The notes under the pieces: generated by a model
Told to the model about the DNA's origin: nothing
What the model saw: only the letters and a program-made list of their open reading frames with translations
The model's database searches: none
Made by a program: the position numbers and the translations under genes
Source of the DNA: Ignavibacteriota bacterium
GTDB lineage: Bacteria > Bacteroidota > Ignavibacteria > Palsa-1295
Length of the DNA: 15,948 nucleotides
Assembly: GCA_025357895.1 (NCBI GenBank)
Contig: JANYLL010000245.1
Span: forward strand, 1-15,948
Reading direction: 5' to 3'
Part shown: positions 8,279 through 15,884 of the stretch, piece by piece
How positions within the stretch are numbered: the first letter of the stretch is position 1
How the letters are laid out: every line of letters starts with the position of its first letter

Positions 8279-11200
8279 ATGAAGTTTTATCGCAGTATTA
8301 CATCGCTGATTTTTCTCATCCTTTTCGTATCGGCTGCCCAGGGACAATGGAAAATGCTTAGGGATTTCGGTGCTCAGATCTATTCTATACACTTTCTTGA
8401 CCGCGAGGGATTTCCGCAGATCGGATTTGTCGGCTTGACAAACGGAGAGATATGGCGTACAGCAGATGGCGGCACTACGTGGCAAAAAACCAATACTCGT
8501 CCCAATCTTATCGCTCCGATCCGCGATTTTTCTTTCAAGGATTCGCTTACCGGTTGGCTCTGCCAAAGCCAGACAATGGGTTATCCCTGTGTATACATGA
8601 CTACAGATGCCGGAATTACCTGGAACCCACTGACACCAACGGGACAAGGTATGGGGATCTATTATAATTTATATTCTCATGCCCTCATTCTATCTCAATG
8701 GCAGAATGGCTCGGTCTCTACTGATTTCGGTACGACCTGGGCTAATACCGGCAACAACAGCAATATGTGCGGCATCGCATTTACGGATTCCATACACGGA
8801 CTTGCAACAACGTATCCGACCGGAGGATATAGTTCGACAACCGATGGCGGCCTGACATGGCAAGGTCTTGCACAAGCGGTAGAGGCATGGCAACCACTTG
8901 CAATTAAAGGCACACGCACGTATTTTATTTGTGGTGAAGGTGCGCGCCAGATCCAACGAAGCGATGATGATGCCAAAACCTGGAGGCTCATTCACCAATT
9001 TCCTGCAACGCTCGATCTGACCGGAGATATTCGCGGGGATCTGAGCGCAATGTATGTTCAGAGTAAGAGCGGAACATTTTATTCCATCGATCAGGGTGTG
9101 ACGTGGACAGATTACTGCGGACCAAAGAATGATTTCGATACGCGTTTCTATAATATAGGCAGCGATACCGTATATGCCGGAACGCTTGATGGGAAGCTGT
9201 GGCTTAATCCATTCGGAGTAAAGAAAAATAATTTACTTTTACAATTCCCAAAAGTTTTTGACCTTACCTCGCAAGGTTGTTTGAATGTTGATTCCCTATT
9301 TCGTTTTATCGATCTTAGCAATTGCCTTGCTGTAAAATTACTTGACATTCAGATCGTATCCGGACCCGGTTCAAAAACATTTTCGTTTAAAACACCGATC
9401 TTTCCTGTGACGCTCGATAGCAACGGTGATTCGGTGAAGGTAACCTATACTCCGGATAATTCCGCTGCCGATTCTGCGCAGCTCTTTATCAAATATAGCG
9501 TGGGTGGTGAGATCTTCCAGTCGTTTGTAAAACTTCGTGGATTCGTAAAACCAGGATTTAATGTTACTCTTTCGAAAGATCTGAATTTGCTTCTCTCCTC
9601 CGATTGCTCAAAGATCGATACGTTCGTAACAATAAAAAGCGGGCAATGCGCTGCTGATACTCTCATAGCGGCGACGCTATCCGATCCAACGGCATTCACG
9701 ATCACTCCGCCCCCGCTTCCGGCAGGTATTCCTGCAGGAAGTTCGCTAAAAATTCCGGTGTCGGTAAAATCGTTAGCGGCAGGATCGTATTCTGCAACAT
9801 TAACTCTGACGATCCGCTCGGGCGGGATTACCAGAGATACTGTGATCAAGCTCAGCGCACTTATTCTTTCGGCATCCGAGCCGCGCACAAATCTTACTCC
9901 GGCACTTGCAAAATTCGATACGGTCTCGATCTGCGCGCTGGCAATAGATACGATCGTTATAAAAAATACGATCTGCAAAAATTTATTTATCAAGGCTGCT
10001 GCGATTCTGCCAGCAGCGGCGGCAGCGCAATATAGTTATTCTATTCTGCATAAAAGTATCGTAGATACGTTAGTACCGAAAGAAGCTGATACAATTCTCA
10101 TACAATATAAACCAACGGTCGGCGGGTTGATCTCAGGCAATCTTATCTTAACGATCGGTTTTGATCTTGTTGCTACAAGGGATACAAGTATTCCTATATC
10201 AGGCATAGGCAAAGCGCTTGCAGGCTCAGCGTTAGAAACAAGCTTACTGCATTTCGCTGATACGGTACCATGTTCCATGCAGGAGCTTTCAACCCATCTT
10301 TATAATAATAGCTGCGGATATGATACGATCGTGAGTATCATCCCAACGAAAGATAATAGTTTTTCTGTACTAAGCCCCACTCCACCCACGACTATTTCTT
10401 CAGGGGATAGTATTCTTATTAAAATCCAGGAAGATCCATTATCGCCGGGTGCGAAATTCGATTCGGTCAGAGCAGTCATTCATTCTTCAACAGGAGCAAT
10501 TGATACGGTGACGTTGAAAGTATCGGGCATTGTGAATAAACCGGTGCATATGCTGAGTTTGCTTTCGCTACTACAACTCGATAGCCTTGCACCATGTACT
10601 CCAATTGATACAACTCTGCAGATAAAAAATCTCGGCACATGCGATACGATCATCATTAACACTATTGATCTTACCGGAGCAAATTGGATCACTCTTGTGA
10701 AGTCCACACTTCCGGCTAAAATATTACCCGGCGGAAGTTTTTCTTATACATTACATCTTACTCCCGGAGCAAAAACGAATGGAACAACACAAATCCATAT
10801 TGTCGGAATCGGTATTGATACGCTGATCACTGTACGTGCTAACTCGCGTGTCGGAGGCTCGATTTTGACTGTAACTGCCGATAGTATCTTCGCTTCTTCC
10901 TTCTGCAAACTTGCCACGCATACATTTACTCTGCAAAATACGAGCTGCGATCCCATCGTCTTCGATGCTCTTTCACTAAAAAATATTCTAGGCAATCAAT
11001 TTACATTCACGCCGAATATTTCGCTGCCTCTTACAATTCAGCCCGGAGGTAAACAAGATATTATTATTACATTCGATCCTTCGGCAATCGGAGATTCATT
11101 GGCAATTTTCTCATACACTTCAACCATAAGCGGAATCTCGCGGTCGATCAGCCTAAAAGGAACGCTCTCAACAACGAAGCAGACAGCACATCTCGAACTG

Positions 11201-11926
11201 TTCATTGCTCCGAATCTTAAACTTATTACGTTGCAGGCACAAGCCATCGTAAATGTGCGATTGGTTTTGCAGGATAATATTGATCCTTCTCTCGGATTGC
11301 AATCGGTTACGGCGACCCTTGGTTATCTTGATGATGTGCTCGGTATACCGAATGCAACAGCAAGTCCCGGATGGAAATTAAATTCTATCACTCCGACAAA
11401 AGGGAATTTATCACTCGATCTTTCGCGAACAGATAATAACCCTATCACTGCCGGAATGGAAATTGCAACGGTGCAATTCCAAACCTACATTGCCAAAAGC
11501 GCATCGACTCTACTTGGCATACAGACAGTAACCTTAAATGGCGGTGACCTTGTTTTTCAATCGTGTGTGCTCTCTCCCATGTCTCTTGCTCCTGTAACAA
11601 TTACTGTTGCCGAATGCGGAAGCGATGTGCTGCGCAGTTATCTTAATGATCCGAACACCATCTTTACGAATATTTCTATCCGCCCAAATCCCGTTTCAAG
11701 CGGGGCGCAGATCAATGTAAGTTTTCAATTGAATCAACAATCGGATATGAACATCACCTTGCGTGATGCGCTCGGAAGAACGGTTTCGCACAGTACAAAA
11801 TATTTTCCTGCAAAAGGAGCACAGGATATTGCGCTCTATCTGCCCAAAGGTACGAGCGGGATTTATATTCTATCTTTGGAAGCCGGAGGAATGCGGGAGA
11901 GTAGGAAGATTGTGATCGAAGAATAA
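8279..11926 (+). CDS. Multidomain exported protein: Asp-box propeller, six Cys-paired Ig-like repeats, T9SS sorting domain
   Basis: This 1215-residue protein is predicted to be secreted by the type IX route. The signal peptide is MKFYRSITSLIFLILFVSAA, cleaved near AQGQ (residue 23). Six Asp boxes follow: residues 61 (TADGGTTW), 108 (TTDAGITW), 147 (STDFGTTW), 187 (TTDGGLTW), 228 (SDDDAKTW, degenerate) and 269 (SIDQGVTW), about 40 residues apart as propeller blades. Residues ~330-962 are six Ig-like repeats resembling choice-of-anchor-D/ASPM-SPD2-Hydin domains, each opening with a cysteine pair. Residues ~970-1110 look cohesin-like (VNVRLVLQDN, ATLGYLDDVLG), assigned less surely. The type A sorting domain starts near 1131 (NISIRPNPVSSGAQI, LRDALGRTV, GTSGIYILSL). 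The architecture suggests a long stalk or surface protein; no enzyme motif is seen. Its stop lies next to the opposed heptamer arrays. Confidence 0.88.
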   Translation: MKFYRSITSLIFLILFVSAAQGQWKMLRDFGAQIYSIHFLDREGFPQIGFVGLTNGEIWRTADGGTTWQKTNTRPNLIAPIRDFSFKDSLTGWLCQSQTMGYPCVYMTTDAGITWNPLTPTGQGMGIYYNLYSHALILSQWQNGSVSTDFGTTWANTGNNSNMCGIAFTDSIHGLATTYPTGGYSSTTDGGLTWQGLAQAVEAWQPLAIKGTRTYFICGEGARQIQRSDDDAKTWRLIHQFPATLDLTGDIRGDLSAMYVQSKSGTFYSIDQGVTWTDYCGPKNDFDTRFYNIGSDTVYAGTLDGKLWLNPFGVKKNNLLLQFPKVFDLTSQGCLNVDSLFRFIDLSNCLAVKLLDIQIVSGPGSKTFSFKTPIFPVTLDSNGDSVKVTYTPDNSAADSAQLFIKYSVGGEIFQSFVKLRGFVKPGFNVTLSKDLNLLLSSDCSKIDTFVTIKSGQCAADTLIAATLSDPTAFTITPPPLPAGIPAGSSLKIPVSVKSLAAGSYSATLTLTIRSGGITRDTVIKLSALILSASEPRTNLTPALAKFDTVSICALAIDTIVIKNTICKNLFIKAAAILPAAAAAQYSYSILHKSIVDTLVPKEADTILIQYKPTVGGLISGNLILTIGFDLVATRDTSIPISGIGKALAGSALETSLLHFADTVPCSMQELSTHLYNNSCGYDTIVSIIPTKDNSFSVLSPTPPTTISSGDSILIKIQEDPLSPGAKFDSVRAVIHSSTGAIDTVTLKVSGIVNKPVHMLSLLSLLQLDSLAPCTPIDTTLQIKNLGTCDTIIINTIDLTGANWITLVKSTLPAKILPGGSFSYTLHLTPGAKTNGTTQIHIVGIGIDTLITVRANSRVGGSILTVTADSIFASSFCKLATHTFTLQNTSCDPIVFDALSLKNILGNQFTFTPNISLPLTIQPGGKQDIIITFDPSAIGDSLAIFSYTSTISGISRSISLKGTLSTTKQTAHLELFIAPNLKLITLQAQAIVNVRLVLQDNIDPSLGLQSVTATLGYLDDVLGIPNATASPGWKLNSITPTKGNLSLDLSRTDNNPITAGMEIATVQFQTYIAKSASTLLGIQTVTLNGGDLVFQSCVLSPMSLAPVTITVAECGSDVLRSYLNDPNTIFTNISIRPNPVSSGAQINVSFQLNQQSDMNITLRDALGRTVSHSTKYFPAKGAQDIALYLPKGTSGIYILSLEAGGMRESRKIVIEE
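9278..11164 (+). repeat. Six tandem protein-level Ig-like repeats with C-x13/14-C
   Basis: Within the 1215-residue protein, cysteine pairs occur at residues 334/349, 443/457, 552/566, 665/679, 773/788 and 876/890. Repeat starts are 109, 109, 113, 108 and 103 residues apart. Between the two cysteines most units read roughly x-x-x-D-T-x-x-I/L-x-N, an alternating beta strand. Each unit then has a proline or glycine turn (such as PAGIPAGSS or ILPGGSF) before a strand ending in a short Gly-containing loop. DNA identity between units looks low, so this is an old protein repeat rather than a recent duplication. Confidence 0.75.
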
Positions 11927-11991
11927 TTTTCGGTTTTCGGTATTAGGTGTTAGGGATAATACCAACACCTAATACCTAAAACCTGACACCT
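11927..11991. repeat. Two opposed arrays of four 7-base tandem repeats
   Basis: The left array has four consecutive 7-base units starting at 11927, 11934, 11941 and 11948, consensus TDTTMGG on the plus strand (the first two are identical). The right array has four units starting at 11964, 11971, 11978 and 11985, consensus RAHACCT on the plus strand. Read on the minus strand these are TDTYAGG-phase units, the same repeat inverted. A 9-base spacer, 11955-11963, separates the arrays. The whole element fills nearly all of the 71-base gap between two convergent stop codons. Confidence 0.85.
11932..11983. terminator. Long near-perfect hairpin between convergent genes
   Basis: Arms 11939-11951 and 11964-11976 are a perfect 13-bp inverted repeat around a 12-base loop. 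Beyond one mismatch (11938/11977) six more pairs form, 11932-11937 with 11978-11983, giving 19 pairs in a 20-position stem. It starts 5 bases after the plus-strand stop (11926) and ends 14 bases before the minus-strand stop codon (11998-12000). A bidirectional transcription end or mRNA 3'-stabilising structure is likely. There is no strong T-run on either side, so classical intrinsic termination is not proven. Confidence 0.55.
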
Positions 11992-11997
11992 GTTGAG

Positions 11998-14007
11998 TTA
12001 CTGAACAACCAGAATTTTTGCTATCAACGGTTCTTGCATTCCAACGGCGCGGACAAAATAGATGCCGCTTCTAACCGTTGAAGTTTGCCAATCATAGCGA
12101 TAGACTCCAGCAGAAAGAACTCTATTATCTAATGTCTTTATTACTTTTCCCGAAGCATCATAGATCGCAATTGTCATATAGGATGAATTGGATTTATGCA
12201 AAATAATTTCTGCTCCATTGATAGTTTGCATTACTTGGAGATCATCTCGTTGTTGGTTATTTGCGACACCATTCTTAACGATTCCTGAAATCACGCTTCG
12301 GGTACCTGCACTGAGATTATAGTATGAGCCGCTTGGCGTCGTTTCCAATTTTATCGCCCGCACTATGTAGGCATTGGTATCGACAAAAGGACTCTTATCA
12401 TCAAAGCTCAGACTGCTAATCGGACTTGGAGTCAGAAGTTCGTATATCCCTGTGGGAGATTTCGAACGATAAACATTATATCCGAGAATGTTTTTATCAG
12501 GTGATGGCTGCCAGGAAAGTTTTGCAGAGTTATGATATTGGGCATCGCTTGTTACCGAGAGACTTGTAGGCGGAACATAAGGATGCATCACGAGAGTCGG
12601 ATCACCCATCAAAGCAATGTGTACTCCTGCGGCAGCAAAGTTATAAACAAAATCACCGCCGTTATTTTGAGTAAGTCTTGCACAATATCCGAGCGGTTCG
12701 CCCAATCCCATCGGAAATAATTCCCAGTACGGTCTGCCCGACCATGCACAACCTAACCCATAGGAAGTAGCAAGCGGAGCACGCAAGAAATTATTTGAAG
12801 TATTCCAATCACCGAAATAACTTCCAAAAAGCATCATAAAAATTGCATCTCCACCCGAACCGGCAAATTCTCCGGTACTGCCCGCGCCACCGGCACCATT
12901 ATCCCATCCGCCGCCACAGCCATAAGCCCAAAGAAAGGGCTGGGTTGAAATGACGGGCATCCAGTTACCGGATCCGGTATTAAACTCCTTGATACTATCG
13001 ACGCCTACAAGAGGAGCTAAATTCCTCCATCCGCTCGAAGCAAATGCTTCTCCGCCAAAATAGCCAAAGCTATCTTCGAGAAGTGCACGCGGCGGAGCAG
13101 TCAGAATTCCTGTTCGGAAATTATGATCTTTATCGAGATATTGCTTAAGGAGTTCTTTTTCACTTTTTGAAAACGATGACATATCTGATAGATCGACGCG
13201 TCCGATCATCAAAGAAATCACATCCGGGATCTGCGAATAATCAAATTTCCCATCTCCAGCAATATTGTGATTTGCAGGTCGTCTGCCGCTTGAAGTATCC
13301 GTATATGTATCGGTCCAATCGCCGCTATTGAATTCGCCATAATACACATCGGCAGGCCAGGCGCCAAAGTGATCAGGATGTCCGTCAGGATTTAAAAAAC
13401 CGGAATACGGAACAGGGACATGACCGAAAATAAAAAGTGCTTTCACATTATCAGGATCATTATTATAATCATTGGCAATGATCGCTTTCACATCCGGTAC
13501 TTTATCGTTTCGTCCGACATCATGACGTATCACCTGCCATCCATCATTCCAAAGATCTTCTTCCAAACGTGTAAGCTCCGTCTTCAGACTATCGGAAAAT
13601 GTTTTATCAACTAAAAGGATTAATTTACCTTGATCATTAACAGCGGGAATTGAGATGCCGCTTTCTGTATAACCTGTTGCAGTAATAATTGTCGTGCCTA
13701 TCTTGACCGTTTTCGATACCCGATACTCGTACCGAGTTCCTAAGATAACGGTGGAGTCAGTATAAAGCGAAGAGTTCGCCGGTAATTTTTTTGCTGCTCC
13801 CCAACTCGCCGCTCCTTTGAGACGACGATATACATTATATCCAGTAGCATTCGCATCCGCAGGCCAATGAAGAGCCAAAGAAATCGGAGGCGTGCTGATA
13901 ACGGTCACTTCTATTTGCACTGCAGCATCTTTTGATACCTGTGCAAATGATAGAGTGCTTAACGAAAGAAGGATGGTTAGGATAAATAACTGTTTCAAAG
14001 GCTTCAT
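11998..14007 (-). CDS. C25/gingipain-like fold protein with Fn3 domains and T9SS sorting domain, catalytic residues apparently replaced
   Basis: This predicted exported protein has 669 residues. I start it at the ATG at 14007, which begins a classic signal peptide (MKPLKQLFILTILLSLS, cleavage near TLSFAQ, residue 23); an in-frame ATG at 14046 would only add 13 untypical residues. Fn3-like domains lie at about 33-122 (GYNVYRR) and 480-570 (LGYNVYRSKS). Between them residues 126-475 resemble peptidase family C25: LFIFGHVPVPYSG, PADVYYGEF, IGRVDLS followed by a helix, FLWAYGCGGGWDN, MMLFGSYFGDW and the closing ALMGDPTLVMHP. Family catalytic His (GHG) aligns with Cys364 (12916-12918) and catalytic Cys with Ser396 (12820-12822), so it may be inactive or altered. 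A type A sorting domain ends the protein (IAIYDASGKVI, VRSGIYFVRA). It lies 47 bases downstream of the acyl-CoA synthetase gene on the same strand. Confidence 0.82.
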   Translation of the reverse strand: MKPLKQLFILTILLSLSTLSFAQVSKDAAVQIEVTVISTPPISLALHWPADANATGYNVYRRLKGAASWGAAKKLPANSSLYTDSTVILGTRYEYRVSKTVKIGTTIITATGYTESGISIPAVNDQGKLILLVDKTFSDSLKTELTRLEEDLWNDGWQVIRHDVGRNDKVPDVKAIIANDYNNDPDNVKALFIFGHVPVPYSGFLNPDGHPDHFGAWPADVYYGEFNSGDWTDTYTDTSSGRRPANHNIAGDGKFDYSQIPDVISLMIGRVDLSDMSSFSKSEKELLKQYLDKDHNFRTGILTAPPRALLEDSFGYFGGEAFASSGWRNLAPLVGVDSIKEFNTGSGNWMPVISTQPFLWAYGCGGGWDNGAGGAGSTGEFAGSGGDAIFMMLFGSYFGDWNTSNNFLRAPLATSYGLGCAWSGRPYWELFPMGLGEPLGYCARLTQNNGGDFVYNFAAAGVHIALMGDPTLVMHPYVPPTSLSVTSDAQYHNSAKLSWQPSPDKNILGYNVYRSKSPTGIYELLTPSPISSLSFDDKSPFVDTNAYIVRAIKLETTPSGSYYNLSAGTRSVISGIVKNGVANNQQRDDLQVMQTINGAEIILHKSNSSYMTIAIYDASGKVIKTLDNRVLSAGVYRYDWQTSTVRSGIYFVRAVGMQEPLIAKILVVQ

Positions 14008-14054
14008 AGGCGTTCTAAAATTGAATACATGATATTCATTAAACACTCGCTATT

Positions 14055-15872
14055 TCAGATAGTTCTGAAATCCTTATAAAGTGAGTCTATAAGCTCTCCG
14101 TAACGATTTTCCACTTCTTTGCGCTTTATTTTCAAGGTTGGCGTCATCATGCCGTTCTCAATACTGAACTGTTCGGGCAAAAGCGCAAAACGCCTGACTC
14201 TTTCGTAAGAGGCAAGTTCTTTTTGCAAAAGATCAATTTCTTTTGTTAATTCATCGCGAACAAATTGATTTACTGCAAGTTCTTCATTGGGCAGTGTTTG
14301 CAGATCGTTCAATGAACTGCGTAGGGCTTCATAGTCCGGCACAATCAGCGCAGAATTAAATTCACGCTTATCACCGATGAGCATGATCTGTTCGATAAAT
14401 TTAGATCCTGCAAGCAAAGATTCAATAGGAGCTGGTGCAATATTTTTTCCTCCGGCAGAAACGAAGAGATGTTTTTTGCGATCCGTGATTTTTATATATC
14501 CGTCTTCATCAAGAATTCCTATATCACCGGTATGCAGCCAATTATCAGAATCAATTGCTTCGGCTGTTCCTTCAGGGTCGTGATAATATCCTTTCATCAC
14601 ATGCGGACCCTTGGTCAGAATTTCACCATCATCTGCGATCTTAACTTCAATATTTGGAATAGGCGGACCAACGCTTCCCCACTTAATTTTTTCTGTTGAA
14701 GTCACTGAAATGATCGGCGAAGATTCTGTCATACCATAACCTTCAAGAATGACCAGTCCGAATGCAGCAAAAGCTCTTCCGATCTCAGCTTGGAGCGCGG
14801 CCCCCCCCGATACGAAGAAGCGTACTCGTCCCCCTGTTCGTGCGCGAATTTTTTTCAGGACTAAAAGATCAGCAATTGGTCGCTCAAGCAATGCACGCAT
14901 TGAAGGCTGTTCGCCTTCCAATCTATTCGCACATTCATTACCAATACGCATAGCCCAATCGAACATTTTCTTTTTTACCGGCGGCATTTTTTCCCGTGTC
15001 CGCATAATGCGCCCATGCATCCGTTCATAAAAACGAGGAACGCCCGTCATGATCGTCGGTCTGATCTCCAGCATGTTATCAGGAATAGATTCGATCGATT
15101 CCGCAAACCCGGCTGATGCTCCTGCATAAAAAAGAAAATACATTGCGATACGTTCGAAGCTGTGAGACAGCGGCAGAAAGGAAAGGAACACATCATGAAA
15201 TCCGATAGGCGGAAGCGCAGCAAGTGCGCCTTGAACATTGGAAACAAGATTCTGGTGAGTCAGCATCACGCCTTTTGGAATACCTGTTGTGCCGCTTGTG
15301 TAAATGATCGTTACTACGTCATCACCCTTTGCTTTTGCTGCTTCGGCTTCAATATCAATTGTACTTTCTAATGACAGAAGTTCATCAAAGGTGATGACGG
15401 GAATAGGACTTTTATAGGACTCAGATGAGGTATAGGACTTATTCATCACTATGATAAGTTCAAGAGACCCGCACTCTTTTGCTGATTTTATTGCTTTCCC
15501 GAGTTGCAGATCATTGGAGACAATTATAGCTTTTGCGCCTGAATGCTGAACAACATATTCAACTTGCTTTGCCGTCAATGTCGGAAACATCGGAACGGTG
15601 ATAGCTCCGAGAAGTATGGCTGCAAAATCAGTAGCCACCCATTCGGGCCGCGATTCGGAGATAAGAGCAATTCTATCGCCGCGTTGAATTCCTTTTGCTG
15701 AAAATGCGGCGGCAAGATTGCAAACCATCGTACCAAACTCACCGTAGGTAATAGATATATAGGGCTTCGCTCGCTCCGTCTTGAAATACAGATACGGCAC
15801 ATCCTTCAATGTCCCACTCGTTTGGGAGAGGAAGACATCAGCAAGAGTGGGGTATATGGCTTCGTGTACCAT
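14055..15872 (-). CDS. Long-chain acyl-CoA synthetase (AMP-forming)
   Basis: The enzyme activates fatty acids to acyl-CoA via an acyl-adenylate, feeding phospholipid synthesis or beta-oxidation, in the cytoplasm or at the inner membrane. All core ANL-superfamily motifs are visible: P-loop YTSGTTGIPKG (residues 191-201), LPLSHSFER (233-241), the adenine-binding EGYGMTESSP (377-386), the ribose-binding LHTGD (446-450), and the hinge ITDRKKHLFVSAGGKNIAP (462-480). C-terminal lysines are in TPTLKIKRK (578-586). At 605 residues it fits the long FAA1-like group (COG1022) rather than short FadD. There is no signal peptide. The ATG at 15872 gives the expected N-terminus (TLADVFLSQ), shortly before ITYGEF. 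A run of eight G lies at 14801-14808 on the coding strand, in the SGGAA codons. The C25-like gene follows 47 bases downstream, so they may share a transcript. Confidence 0.95.
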   Translation of the reverse strand: MVHEAIYPTLADVFLSQTSGTLKDVPYLYFKTERAKPYISITYGEFGTMVCNLAAAFSAKGIQRGDRIALISESRPEWVATDFAAILLGAITVPMFPTLTAKQVEYVVQHSGAKAIIVSNDLQLGKAIKSAKECGSLELIIVMNKSYTSSESYKSPIPVITFDELLSLESTIDIEAEAAKAKGDDVVTIIYTSGTTGIPKGVMLTHQNLVSNVQGALAALPPIGFHDVFLSFLPLSHSFERIAMYFLFYAGASAGFAESIESIPDNMLEIRPTIMTGVPRFYERMHGRIMRTREKMPPVKKKMFDWAMRIGNECANRLEGEQPSMRALLERPIADLLVLKKIRARTGGRVRFFVSGGAALQAEIGRAFAAFGLVILEGYGMTESSPIISVTSTEKIKWGSVGPPIPNIEVKIADDGEILTKGPHVMKGYYHDPEGTAEAIDSDNWLHTGDIGILDEDGYIKITDRKKHLFVSAGGKNIAPAPIESLLAGSKFIEQIMLIGDKREFNSALIVPDYEALRSSLNDLQTLPNEELAVNQFVRDELTKEIDLLQKELASYERVRRFALLPEQFSIENGMMTPTLKIKRKEVENRYGELIDSLYKDFRTI

Positions 15873-15876
15873 AAAA

Positions 15877-15884
15877 CAAAATTA
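15877..15884 (-). promoter_or_regulatory. TAnnTTTG element directly before the acyl-CoA synthetase start
   Basis: On the minus strand TAATTTTG matches the Bacteroidetes -7 consensus exactly and ends only four bases (TTTT) before the ATG at 15872. A transcript starting at the usual distance from a -7 element would begin at or next to the A of the ATG, making the mRNA leaderless. No clear -33 TTTG at 19-21 bases upstream was found, so confidence is limited. The remaining bases to 15948 show no gene. Confidence 0.33.

Noticed and set aside
8267..8647. A 126-codon minus-strand frame over the start of the Asp-box/Ig-repeat gene
   Set aside because: It is opposite a signal peptide and two Asp boxes that fix the plus strand as coding, and it has no recognisable motif of its own.
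9445..9993. A 182-codon minus-strand reading frame whose first ~21 residues look like a signal peptide
   Set aside because: It lies wholly opposite the repeat region of the 1215-residue protein, whose plus-strand frame is clearly coding (regular repeats, Cys pairs). The hydrophobic start is the complement of that coding strand, and the rest shows no domain.
9995..10017. Inverted repeat GCTGCTG/CAGCAGC
   Set aside because: It lies inside coding sequence for an alanine-rich stretch and is explained by repeated GCN alanine codons.
14008..14046. Upstream ATG at 14046 as start of the C25-like protein
   Set aside because: It would put 13 residues, including acidic and aromatic ones, before an otherwise ideal signal peptide. 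The ATG at 14007 is preferred.
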